The notes beneath the pieces were generated by a model. The model saw nothing but the letters and a program-made list of their open reading frames with translations, was not told the DNA's origin and ran no database searches. 64,000 bases of DNA, from positions 7,478,001-7,542,000 of the forward strand of contig NZ_CP018870.1 of the NCBI RefSeq assembly GCF_001941845.1, in the 5' to 3' direction. Source of the stretch: Streptomyces sp. TN58 (GTDB taxonomy: Bacteria; Actinomycetota; Actinomycetes; Streptomycetales; Streptomycetaceae). How positions within the stretch are numbered: the first letter of the stretch is position 1; each line of letters starts with the position of its first letter. This document shows, one piece after another, positions 1-9,135 of this stretch. Position numbers and translations under genes: made by a program.

Positions 1-871
1 GGACATCGCCGTTCACCCGGCCGGTGACGGTCCCCCAGGTGAACTGGGTGTCGACACGCAGGTCGGTGGAGCGGTACTTGTTCCACACCTCGTCCACGTA
101 GCTGTCGAAGTAACCGCGGAACAAGGCGTTGTTGCCGCGGATCGCCAGATTGGGGCTGAGTACGCGCACGTCGCGGCCGCCCGCGGTCACGATCAGCCGG
201 CTCCAGTCGCTGCCGTCGGCGGCGGACTGGGCCCGCAGCGCGGCGGCGACCCGGGACAGTCCGTCGGCGGGCAGCCCGCGCACCGTCTGGGTGCCCTGGC
301 CGGTCTCCAGTTGGAAGGCGATCGGCAGCGAGACCATGTCGACGAACGTGATGTTGGCGTACAACTGGTCGCTGTTGAAGGTGAATTCGCAGAAGTCGTG
401 AGCGACGTTCGCGTTGGGGTCGGTGGGGTTGCTCACCGACGGCAGGGCCAGACCGCCGCCGCGGTTCACCAGGAAGGTCAGCTTCGCGCCGACGGAGAAG
501 TAGATACGGCCGCTGTCCAGGCGCGGCAGCGTCACCCTCCGCGCTCCGGCGCCGGACGCGTTCAGCTCGATGGCACAGTCGACCCCGAGCGGGGTCTGGT
601 CGTTGGCCGGAGCCGGCGGGTGGTACAGGCTGGAGCCGTTGGCCTGGATGAAGGCCCAGGCGCCGCCGGCCGCGGGGTCCCGGCCGAGCACATAGGCGTA
701 CACCGTGTTGCTGCCGGTGGTGTTCACCAGGTCCAGGGGGAGCGTGGCGGCGGTGGTCGCGTTGGCGCCCATCTCCAGCCAGGCTGCCGCGGCGGGTACG
801 GCCAGGGCCAGGCCCCCCGTCACGGCGAGGAGCTTTCTGCGGGACATGGTGCGTTGGTGGCGAGCCGTCAC
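1..871 (-). CDS. Secreted GH64 beta-1,3-glucanase (C-terminus outside window)
   Basis: Reads as a glycoside hydrolase family 64 enzyme, which cuts beta-1,3-glucans (laminarin, fungal wall glucan) into short oligosaccharides outside the cell. The frame is open to the window edge, so the C-terminus is missing. A twin-arginine signal (SRRKLLAVTGG then an Ala-rich stretch) precedes a mature part with the typical thaumatin-like opening (PLDLVNTTGSN) and the downstream segment FCEFTFNSDQLYANITFVD. I chose GTG at 871, with a purine-rich GAAGAACGGA stretch upstream. ATG at 847 is the alternative, but it would put the twin arginine at the extreme N-terminus and has no ribosome binding site. The next gene downstream of its promoter side is a second beta-glucanase, which supports a shared glucan-degrading role. 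Confidence 0.85.
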   Translation of the reverse strand, partial: MTARHQRTMSRRKLLAVTGGLALAVPAAAAWLEMGANATTAATLPLDLVNTTGSNTVYAYVLGRDPAAGGAWAFIQANGSSLYHPPAPANDQTPLGVDCAIELNASGAGARRVTLPRLDSGRIYFSVGAKLTFLVNRGGGLALPSVSNPTDPNANVAHDFCEFTFNSDQLYANITFVDMVSLPIAFQLETGQGTQTVRGLPADGLSRVAAALRAQSAADGSDWSRLIVTAGGRDVRVLSPNLAIRGNNALFRGYFDSYVDEVWNKYRSTDLRVDTQFTWGTVTGRVNGDV

Positions 872-977
872 GGTGGGGGTCCGTTCTTCGTGAGGTCGGG
901 CGGGGGAGCGGCCGGACGCAGGGGCGGGGGAGAAGGGGGGAGAAGGTGGGAGAAGGGAGCGGGGCGGGGCCGGTGGG

Positions 978-2252
978 TCAGCCGACCGTCCACTTCTGGT
1001 TGGCGCCGCCGGTGCAGGTCCAGGTCTGCAACCGGGTTCCGTCGGCGGAGGAGTTGCCCTTGGCGTCCAGGCACTTGCCCGCACCGGTGTTGGTGAGGTC
1101 ACGGGCGGCGGTGTACGTCCACTTCTGGGCGTTGGTGCCGTTGCAGGTGTAGAGCTGGACGACGGCCCCGTCGGCGGTGGAGCCGCCCGCGACGTCCAGG
1201 CACTTGCCGAGGGCGCGGACGGTGCCGTCACCCCCGATGGTCCACTGCTGGGCCGGACTGCCGGTGCAGTCGTGCAGCTGGATGGGGGTGCGGTCGGCGT
1301 CGGAGCCGCCGGCGACGTCGACGCACATGCCGCCGATGCCACGGATCGGGCGTGCGGCGGGGGCGTCGGCGGAGGAGGCACGGACGTAGTCGACGGTCAT
1401 CGTCTGCGGAAAGGACGTGGAGGCGTCCGGGCTGCCGGGCCAGTCCCCACCGACCGCCAGGTTGAGGATGACGAAGAACGGGTGGTCGAAGACCCACTTG
1501 TTGCCGCCGATGCCGGCCGGCGTGAGCGTCTTGTACGTGGTGCCGTCCACCGACCAGACGAGGGAGTTGGGGCTCCAGTCGACGGCGAACACGTGGAAGT
1601 CGTCGGCGAAGGCACGGCCACCGGGCAGGTTGTACGCGGCGCCGATGCCGCCCGCTCCGGAGTAGCCGGGGCCGTGCACCGTGCCGTGCACGGTGTTGGG
1701 TTCGCGGCCGATGTTCTCCATGATGTCGATCTCGCCGCTGCCCGGCCAGCCCACGCTGCCGAGGTCGTTGCCGAGCATCCAGAAGGCGGGCCAGATGCCC
1801 TGACCGCGCGGGATCTTGATGCGGGCCTCGAAGCGCCCGTACGCCTGGGTGAAGGTCTTGGCGGTGTTCAGCCGGGCCGAGGTGTACTGGCACTGCCCGT
1901 ACCAGCAGCCGAGGCCGGCGTCGGTGTTCTTCCGCGCGGTGATGACGAGGTTGCCCTGGCCGTCCAGCGCGGCGTTCGAGGTGCTGTTGGTGTAGTACTG
2001 CAGCTCGTGGTTGCCGAAGCCCGAACCGCCGGTCTCAAGCGTCCACTTGGCGGCGTCAGGAGCGCGGCCGGCCGGGCCGTCGAACTCGTCGGACCAGGTC
2101 TGCGCGACAACCGAGGCGCCGGCGGTCGCGGCACCGGCGGGCGGGGCGACCGAACGCGTGAAGGACATGAGCACCGCCGCGACCAGGGCGGCGGTCACGA
2201 GGAGCACCACTCCGCCGAGAGAGCGGCGACGTGCGCGATGAGCAGCAGCCAT
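978..2252 (-). CDS. Secreted GH16 beta-glucanase with ricin-type CBM13
   Basis: A 424-residue secreted endo-beta-1,3(1,4)-glucanase. After an N-terminal Arg cluster and a hydrophobic signal segment comes a family 16 catalytic domain with the diagnostic EIDIME active-site motif near residues 174-179; its two glutamates act as nucleophile and acid/base. The last ~125 residues form a ricin B-lectin/CBM13 trefoil with three Q-x-W repeats (QQW, QKW, QKW) that would anchor the enzyme to polysaccharide. I placed the start at ATG 2252 because AAGGA lies 9 nt upstream. A longer frame to 2345 lacks such a site and would push the signal peptide inward. A palindromic operator lies just upstream. Domain calls are firm; exact substrate preference is inference. 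Confidence 0.9.
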   Translation of the reverse strand: MAAAHRARRRSLGGVVLLVTAALVAAVLMSFTRSVAPPAGAATAGASVVAQTWSDEFDGPAGRAPDAAKWTLETGGSGFGNHELQYYTNSTSNAALDGQGNLVITARKNTDAGLGCWYGQCQYTSARLNTAKTFTQAYGRFEARIKIPRGQGIWPAFWMLGNDLGSVGWPGSGEIDIMENIGREPNTVHGTVHGPGYSGAGGIGAAYNLPGGRAFADDFHVFAVDWSPNSLVWSVDGTTYKTLTPAGIGGNKWVFDHPFFVILNLAVGGDWPGSPDASTSFPQTMTVDYVRASSADAPAARPIRGIGGMCVDVAGGSDADRTPIQLHDCTGSPAQQWTIGGDGTVRALGKCLDVAGGSTADGAVVQLYTCNGTNAQKWTYTAARDLTNTGAGKCLDAKGNSSADGTRLQTWTCTGGANQKWTVG

Positions 2253-2331
2253 GGGCATGCTTCCTTGTCTGGACGGAGGAGGGGGGACCGGGACCAGGCC
2301 GGGCGAGCCGTGAAGAACGACGGGTGGGTTC

Positions 2332-2343
2332 GAGAGCGCTCTC
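2332..2343. promoter_or_regulatory. LacI/CebR-like operator upstream of the GH16 gene
   Basis: The perfect 12-bp palindrome GAGAGCGCTCTC lies about 80 bp upstream of the GH16 start. It closely resembles the Streptomyces CebR cellobiose-repressor box (core GAGCGCTC). A LacI-family repressor answering to a glucan oligosaccharide is the likely reader; this is inference from the motif and neighbour. Confidence 0.6.
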
Positions 2344-2349
2344 AAGCGT

Positions 2350-3205
2350 GACGCAATGTCACCCGAGACAGCGAGTATTACGGAGGGGTAACCGTCATGG
2401 CAACGTCAGACGCCACCCCTCGCACGCCCCTGAACTGCGGTTTTCTCCTTGCGGCCTTCGGCTTAACGATCCCTTAAGGCTGGCTTGATGCAGAGATGTG
2501 TGAAGAGAAGGGTGTCTCAGAACTCGCGCGATCACCGGCCGTATGGCCGCCGCAGGTCCTCCGCCGGCCCCGTACGAAAAGCCGGGTGACAGGGCGGCAG
2601 GTCCTTGCGGGTGCTCGCGCCCGGCGCCGCGCCGAACTGCGCCTCGACGGCCAGGGTTCAGGGTCAGGCGGTGTGAGACCCTCGTCGCGCCGATCTACTT
2701 CCGCCTCGTGTTCACCGACCGGTCGACGAGACCACCGCCGACCGTGCGCAGCACGGGGGCAGTTGGGGCGCTCGCGCCGCCGGTCGGACGGCTCCACTGC
2801 GCCCGGACACAGCCACGGCACGGCAGGTCGCCGGGCATCTCACCGCAGCCCCGCCCGGACCCGTGGACGGGGGCGAAGTTCTCGGCGACGCGGGGGAGTC
2901 GCGACGTTGACACCACCCCCGTCCACCCCGCCCGGGTGAGCCAGCGAAGAAATGCGTGCGGTGGTGCGCCGGAGTGCGTGAAGCGACCCATAACCGCGTG
3001 ACGGAACCGTACGGGCCGGCGCCTCACCCCGCGACGGCCCACATGGCTGCGCACACGGGGCGCTGACCGTTCAGCCACCGAGCCGGACAGCTGAGCAGGC
3101 GATGACTGTCGGCTGTCGGCTGTCGGCGCGGAGGAGGCCGATGACATGGGGGAGTGGGTCAGCTCTGCTGAGCGGGCTACTGAGCAATCGGGCGACGCCG
3201 TGTGG
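2350..3205. other. Gene-free stretch, about 0.85 kb
   Basis: Several overlapping open frames exist on both strands, but their translations are Arg/Pro/Ser-rich with no recognisable domain and no ribosome binding site. I see no gene here. The left edge carries the promoter region of the GH16 gene. Confidence 0.5.
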
Positions 3206-3811
3206 TCAGTGGACCATGAGACCGGTGGTGGTGATGTGAACGGTCTGGTTGTAGCCGACCGGTTCCTTGCCCTGCGAGACCTTCTCGCACTTGTACTCGG
3301 TCTTGCCGAAGGGAACGAGTACGGCCTTGGGGATGTCGTTGCACAAGGCGTAGTCGAGGGTGGAGTCGTTGCCGAACATGAGGCGTGCGACGCCGTCGCG
3401 GGTCACCAGGCCCTGGGCGGGGAAGGCCGTGTACTCCACGACGTTCTGGGACCAGCCCTTCTCGCCGATGGTCACGTTCCAGGCGACTTGCACGCCTTCA
3501 TAGGTGACGGTGCACGTGACCGTCGTACCCGGCTTGGACTCCATGTCCTTCGGGCACTCGCCGGTGAGCGCACCGGTGGCGTTGGCCATCGTGAGGGTCT
3601 TGCGCTGCAATTCGTAGATCACGTTCTCGGCGAAGGCGGCGTCGGCGGCCGGCGAGGCCGTCGGTTCGAGGCTTCCCATCTCCGGCTTCGTCAGCTTCTG
3701 CGGCAGCAGCGGACCTATCGGTTCCTGCTTCGCGCCGGTGCCGGTACCGCCGCCGCATCCGGTGGCCAGCAGGCACACGGCACCGAGCGCCGTGATGATC
3801 TTCATTCGCAT
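3206..3811 (-). CDS. Secreted lipoprotein, DUF4333-like
   Basis: A ~201-residue lipoprotein of unknown role. The N-terminus is a short basic signal peptide ending in a lipobox (LLATGC, lipidated Cys near residue 19), followed by a Gly/Thr/Pro-rich linker. The rest has two stretches (GECPKDMESKPGTTVTCTV and a C-terminal segment with two Cys) reminiscent of the DUF4333-type fold of actinobacterial lipoproteins, so it probably sits on the outer face of the membrane. ATG at 3811 has TAGGG about 8 nt upstream; an in-frame GTG at 3820 lies too close to that site. No operon partner is evident. The family assignment is tentative; the lipoprotein nature is clear. Confidence 0.75.
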   Translation of the reverse strand: MRMKIITALGAVCLLATGCGGGTGTGAKQEPIGPLLPQKLTKPEMGSLEPTASPAADAAFAENVIYELQRKTLTMANATGALTGECPKDMESKPGTTVTCTVTYEGVQVAWNVTIGEKGWSQNVVEYTAFPAQGLVTRDGVARLMFGNDSTLDYALCNDIPKAVLVPFGKTEYKCEKVSQGKEPVGYNQTVHITTTGLMVH

Positions 3812-3850
3812 TGCCGCCACCCTACCGGCGGCAGCACCCGCAGTTTTTGC

Positions 3851-4368
3851 TCATCGAGCAGCGCGTACCGCCGGCCGGCACGGCCACAGCGGCACCCGAG
3901 TGCCGGCGGCTTCACCGATCGCACCGAACGCCATGGGCGTGCCGATGCTGGGACGGACGGGCATGACCCTGGCGTTCGGGATGAGCCAGGCCCTGCGGGC
4001 CCCGCAGCCGTCACCGACGATCGCTGCGGTCATGGTGGTCCCGTGCCCATGGAAAACGTGCGGCGGACACTTCTCATCCGGGCGGCTGACCGGCGGCGGC
4101 TCCATGACCGAGACGCCCGGAGGGACCCTTCCCTCCAGCTCCGGAAGATCTTTGACGCCGCTGTCGATGGCGGCCCCCGTGATGCCGGCGCCGTCCGCCA
4201 CCTTCCACATCTCCCAGGCTCGTGTCTTCGCGACTACTCCGGCAGGTCGCTGTCGGCGGCGGCCGCCGGCACTGCCATGCCCGCCCAGACCCCGGCCGCG
4301 ACGACCATGGCCCCGCCGTACGCCACGACCCGCGTCGACGTACTTGCCGCAAGGTGCTGGTACGCCAT
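3851..4368 (-). pseudogene. Broken mycosin (subtilisin S8 protease of type VII secretion)
   Basis: In one frame from ATG 4368 there is a signal peptide (VVAAGVWAGMAVPAAAADS) that hits a TAG at 4234-4236. In another frame the protein resumes with the mycosin pattern: an EMWK-like stretch, the catalytic Asp context AAIDSGVKDLPEL and the catalytic His context HGHGTTMTAAIVG. The frame then runs out before any Ser catalytic region. The gene is therefore frameshifted and C-terminally truncated, lacking the nucleophile. Mycosins process type VII (ESX) secretion components, but no esx or ecc gene is visible nearby. It is most likely a relic of a lost secretion locus. Confidence 0.65.
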
Positions 4369-4432
4369 GCGGTGGCGCATCCCGTTGCACGCCGAACCGC
4401 CGACGAAACGGCGAGGATTTGCCCGTACCGCC

Positions 4433-4576
4433 TCAGGCGAGGGCGTAGACCACGATCATGAAGGTGAAGGTGATCGCACCCGCAGCGAGCAACACGGCAG
4501 CCACCGCCAAGACAGCCATGGCCACACGCTCCACACCGCGACGGTGGCCGGCAGGTTTCCACTGGCGCTGGTTCAT
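4433..4576 (-). CDS. Small single-pass membrane protein (hypothetical)
   Basis: A 47-residue protein: a basic N-terminus (MNQRQWKPAGHRRGVERV) followed by one long hydrophobic helix with no tail. The topology suggests an inner-membrane peptide. The ribosome binding site is weak (GCAGGC), and the gene sits immediately upstream of the mycosin relic on the same strand, so it may be a leftover of that locus. No family recognised. Confidence 0.4.
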   Translation of the reverse strand: MNQRQWKPAGHRRGVERVAMAVLAVAAVLLAAGAITFTFMIVVYALA

Positions 4577-4699
4577 GATCACAGCCTGCGGCAAGCGGCC
4601 CCCGACCGCATGAGTACGTGTACTCAAGTTCCCGAGGACCAGCCGGCCCGTCGAGTACCCGGCCGGTGGCCCCCGGGGCCGACCGCGTCAGGCCAGACC

Positions 4700-6910
4700 T
4701 CACGGGGCGGCCTCATTCCGGTCAGGAGACGGCCCGGGGGCTTGCGCACGCGTCAGGATGGAACGGCAGGTGCGCTGGATCTCCAGGTCGACGGCGATGC
4801 TCCATCCCCAGGGGCTTCCCCCACGGCGGGGCTGTACGAGCGCGGAGCGGACCTGGGGGAGGGCGGGGTGCGCTGCCCGGCCCATGCGGTTGAGGCAGGC
4901 GACGGCATGGCGTGCGGTGGAGTCGTTGTCCTTCCAGGCGGCCAGCAGCGCCGGGACGACGGCGGGGGCTTCGTCCTCCCCGCCGATGTCCCAGAGCGCT
5001 GACGCCACATGGACCAGGGTCCAGGAGTCGTTCAGCACGGCGGAACCGTCCTGCTCGTTTCGCGCGTTCTGTTCGAGTTGGTCGTTCAGCATCTGGCGCA
5101 GGCGCGGCAGCACGGCCGCGGCGGGAGGCCCGATCCGGCCGGCAAGGTTGACCGCGTCGGAGTTCCGCTTGTCGTCGAGGAGGCGTTGCAGCAGCGGAAC
5201 GACCTGCTCGGGACGGCGCTCAAGTTCCCAGACGGCACTGGTCGCGGCCGTACGAGTTCCCTGATCCTCCACCTCGGCGAGGGGGCGGACGGTCTCCAGG
5301 GCGGTGACGGCGCGGGGGCCGAACGATGCGAGCGCCTTCACGACGGGTGCGGCCGTGTGCCACTGCCCCCGCTGGACGGCGGCATTGACGGCGCCGATGA
5401 GCGCGGGCACGGCGGCCGGGTCGCCGAGTGCGGCGAGCGCAGAAGCGAGAGAGGTGGGACTGACGTCGGGCCATTCGCGGGAGGGGTCGATTCCGGCGAG
5501 GAGGCGGATGAGCCGGGGCGTGAGTTCCGCGGCGGCCTGGGGCATCAGGCGGGCCGCGTTCACGGCGCGCCAGGCGTCGATGCCGGTGTCCAGTGCGGTC
5601 AGCAGCCCGGGCAGGGCTCGCTCGTCGCCGAGTTCGGCGAGTGCCAGGACCGCCTGCTGGTGGGCGCGGCGCAGTTCGGCGTGGGGGCTGGCCCAGGCAT
5701 CCGGTCGTTGTGTGATGCGGTGGGTGGTGACGTAGTCGGCGAGGGCTTCCCGGGCCGGTTCGGCAAGCCGGCCCAAGGCCCCGAGCGCCTCGGCCGCAGC
5801 CGCCGACGTGTAGGAGTCGCGCGGCAGCAGGCACTCGGCGAGGAGCCGCACCAGAGGAGTGTGGTCTCCCCGCCAGGAGGTGATCAGCTTGCGTGCCATG
5901 TCGATCGCGTCGTACCGGGTGGCCGCATCCGGGCTGCGCAGCTGCTCGCAGAGCAGAGCGGCCCGGTCCTCGACACGCGCGTCGAGGACCTCGTGGAAGG
6001 TCACCAGCAGGGACGTGGTCGACGCGTGGACCCGGCCGCGGCGTTCGAGGTCGGCGAAGGCTGCCGCAACGTGCCCGGGAACACCAGGGCCCGGCCCGGC
6101 CTCGGGAGCACACGTGCACGGCCCCGTCGTCGACCCCGGGCTCACGTCTGCTTCCCCGCTCTCCTCGGGCAGGGACCTCGGCGTGATCCGTCGGAGGAGC
6201 CCGATCGCGGTGGGCACCGTGGTGGCGTCGATGGACTCGGGGACGCAGCGTGCCCGCTGCACGAGCGCCGCAAGACGGACATCGGCATCCACCGCCAAGC
6301 CGTCGGCGAGGAGATCGAACCATGCCCGCGCTGGTTCCCGAGCCGCCGGGAGCCGCAGCGCCAGATCGCCCATCGTCCTGATCACCAGCAGCCGCTCCAT
6401 GACACCGCCCCCGGCGTCGAGCCGGTCCCGAAGGACCCCTACCGCCCGCTCGGCGTCGTCCAGGAACAACCCCAGTCCCGCGATCGCGGCCGAACGCACT
6501 CGCGCGTCCGCATCACAGGCGTAGCCGACGAACACCTCGCCACGCCCGCGCACCAGCGCCGCGGCGTCCTGGTAGGCAGTGGTCTCCTCACCGTCGATGC
6601 CGATCCATACACCGCCCACCTCGTCCCGATCGACGGCTTCCCGGCCGATGCTCACGATCAGCGCGACCACCGACGCCCGATCAGGTGTGGAAGGGCTGTC
6701 GGCCATGTCGAACAGAAACGGCAGACTGGCCACCGTGCACGGATACACGTCCCCCTGATGATGGGCCGCGCCGTAGAAGCTGCCGAACGCCTTCTCCCGG
6801 ACCTCTTCATCGGGCGAAGCCATGCCGCGCAGCCATTGCGGAACATCACCGGCCGGCCCGTAGGCGTGGCCGAGGGACGCCCAGTCGATGCTTCCCAAGT
6901 CGTTGATCAT
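4700..6910 (-). CDS. HEAT-repeat protein
   Basis: A large (~736 residues) soluble protein built from repeated helical pairs of the HEAT/PBS-lyase type, seen as recurrent patterns such as PLVRLLAECLLP, ALGALGRLAEPAREALADY and VPALIGAVNAAV. There is no signal peptide, membrane segment or catalytic motif, so a cytoplasmic scaffold or binding role is the most that can be said. The start is uncertain: ATG 6910 gives a normal N-terminus, while an in-frame GTG at 6940 would add ten residues. Neither has a strong ribosome binding site. It is monocistronic, and the EEP gene on the other strand begins ~330 bp away. Similar HEAT proteins are common and uncharacterised in Streptomyces. Confidence 0.8.
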   Translation of the reverse strand: MINDLGSIDWASLGHAYGPAGDVPQWLRGMASPDEEVREKAFGSFYGAAHHQGDVYPCTVASLPFLFDMADSPSTPDRASVVALIVSIGREAVDRDEVGGVWIGIDGEETTAYQDAAALVRGRGEVFVGYACDADARVRSAAIAGLGLFLDDAERAVGVLRDRLDAGGGVMERLLVIRTMGDLALRLPAAREPARAWFDLLADGLAVDADVRLAALVQRARCVPESIDATTVPTAIGLLRRITPRSLPEESGEADVSPGSTTGPCTCAPEAGPGPGVPGHVAAAFADLERRGRVHASTTSLLVTFHEVLDARVEDRAALLCEQLRSPDAATRYDAIDMARKLITSWRGDHTPLVRLLAECLLPRDSYTSAAAAEALGALGRLAEPAREALADYVTTHRITQRPDAWASPHAELRRAHQQAVLALAELGDERALPGLLTALDTGIDAWRAVNAARLMPQAAAELTPRLIRLLAGIDPSREWPDVSPTSLASALAALGDPAAVPALIGAVNAAVQRGQWHTAAPVVKALASFGPRAVTALETVRPLAEVEDQGTRTAATSAVWELERRPEQVVPLLQRLLDDKRNSDAVNLAGRIGPPAAAVLPRLRQMLNDQLEQNARNEQDGSAVLNDSWTLVHVASALWDIGGEDEAPAVVPALLAAWKDNDSTARHAVACLNRMGRAAHPALPQVRSALVQPRRGGSPWGWSIAVDLEIQRTCRSILTRAQAPGPSPDRNEAAP

Positions 6911-7235
6911 GCCCGGCACTATGCCGGGCAGCACTGACACCTCGAAGCAATCGCTGGCCCCCCGATCTCGCCCGCCGCAGCTGTTGCCGCCGAGGCATCT
7001 GCAGTACCGCTCACCTGGAAGCCGTGGCGGAGGCGTTCGCGAACGACTAAGGCCAGGCAGCTTCCTTGGCCGCAGGGGATGGCCGCTTGAACCGGAGCAC
7101 TCCGCATGACCGATACCCAGCTGAAACGCAACTGCGGGCCCCGCGAAGGGGCCTCCTGACGCCCTGGAAGCCCGCCTCGCCGACGCTGTGCCGGTACCGG
7201 ATCACCGGCTTACGAGACACCGGAAGGCAGATGCC

Positions 7236-8291
7236 GTGCTGAGCACTCCGTACCGTTCCAAGGCCTCCAGGAAAGCGGAGCCGCCTGCCCCGCCTCCGCC
7301 TCCGTCCGCCATCCGCTGCCGCGTACGCGTGCCCACCGGCCGCGGCCTGCTGATCGCCGCCGGCGCGGTGTGCGCGGCCCTGACCATGGCCCTGCACACC
7401 TGGATCCCGAACGCGGCCGTCAACCTCGGCAGCCTGGTCCAGACCTTCCTGCCCTGGGCCGGCCTGAGCGTCCCCGTCCTCCTCGTGGCGGCGGCGGTAC
7501 GCCGCTCCCGGCTCGCCGCCGTCGCCGTCCTGGCCCCCGCGACCGTCTGGGCCTGCCTTTTCGGCGGGACCCTCGCCGACAAGCGAACCGAGCGAACCGA
7601 GCGAACCGAGCGAACCGAGCGGTCGGAGCGGTCCGGCGGCGGCCACTTCACCGTGGTAAGCCACAACGTGGACGAGGACAACCCCGATCCGGCGCGGACC
7701 GCGCGAGCCCTCGCCGCATCGGGCGCGGACGTGCTGGCCCTGCAGGAGATGTCCTCGAAAGCCACGCCCGCCTACGAGCGCGAGCTCGCCGCCGGCTATC
7801 CGTACAGCTCCGACACCCTCGGCGTCAGACTGTGGAGCAAGCACCCGCTGAACGGCGTGGAAGCGGTGCCGATCATGCCGTGGACGCGAGCCGTACGAGC
7901 CACCGTCGAGACCCCCCACGGCCCCGTCGCGGTCTTCGCCGCCCACCTCGCTTCGGTACGCCTGACCCCCGACGCCGGATTCACCACCGACCGCCGCAAC
8001 GATGCCGCCCGGAAGCTGGCCGCGGCCGTACGGGCGGAGCCGCTGGCCCGGGTCGTCGTGATGGGTGACTTCAACGGGACGGCGGACGACACGGCTTTGC
8101 GACCGGTGACCTCCCAGCTGACCTCCGCACAGCGCGAGGCGGGCGCCGGCTTCGGCTTCACCTGGCCCGCTCCGTTCCCCCTGGTCCGCATCGACCAGAT
8201 CCTGGTGAAGGGGATGAGCACGACCTCCTCGTGGACCCTCCCCGCTACCGGCAGCGACCACCTCCCCGTCGCGGCCTCCCTCCGGCTGTGA
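7236..8291 (+). CDS. Membrane-anchored endonuclease/exonuclease/phosphatase family protein
   Basis: A 351-residue protein with three hydrophobic segments in the first ~110 residues, a short charged linker, then an EEP (DNase I-like) domain. The four diagnostic blocks are all present: SHNVDED, LALQEM, MGDFNGT and GSDHLPV. They supply the metal-binding Glu and the catalytic His/Asp residues. The family cleaves phosphodiesters or phosphomonoesters; in this Streptomyces architecture the domain probably faces outward, though the substrate is unknown. GTG 7236 has AAGG 8 nt upstream; an in-frame GTG at 7188 is weaker. The linker contains a 9-bp tandem repeat encoding Arg-Thr-Glu units. A two-component system follows 40 bp downstream. 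Confidence 0.85.
   Translation: MLSTPYRSKASRKAEPPAPPPPPSAIRCRVRVPTGRGLLIAAGAVCAALTMALHTWIPNAAVNLGSLVQTFLPWAGLSVPVLLVAAAVRRSRLAAVAVLAPATVWACLFGGTLADKRTERTERTERTERSERSGGGHFTVVSHNVDEDNPDPARTARALAASGADVLALQEMSSKATPAYERELAAGYPYSSDTLGVRLWSKHPLNGVEAVPIMPWTRAVRATVETPHGPVAVFAAHLASVRLTPDAGFTTDRRNDAARKLAAAVRAEPLARVVVMGDFNGTADDTALRPVTSQLTSAQREAGAGFGFTWPAPFPLVRIDQILVKGMSTTSSWTLPATGSDHLPVAASLRL
7583..7618 (+). repeat. Four tandem 9-bp repeats inside the EEP gene
   Basis: GCGAACCGA is repeated four times without interruption and keeps the reading frame, encoding repeated Thr-Glu-Arg in the linker between membrane segments and the EEP domain. It is a likely site of length variation by slippage in whole-codon units. 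Confidence 0.9.
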
Positions 8292-8330
8292 CCGCACCAC
8301 AGACCCCACTGACTAGGATGGACCACACAA

Positions 8331-9119
<789 letters not shown>

Positions 9120-9135
9120 GGGGCCGTCCCCACCC

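Noticed and set aside
2474..3147. Overlapping 110-150-codon frames on both strands.
   Set aside because: No ribosome binding sites, low-complexity Arg/Pro composition and no recognisable motif.
7583..7618. Tandem repeat considered as a possible CRISPR or regulatory array.
   Set aside because: The 9-bp units have no spacers, stay in frame inside a coding sequence and encode a charged linker.
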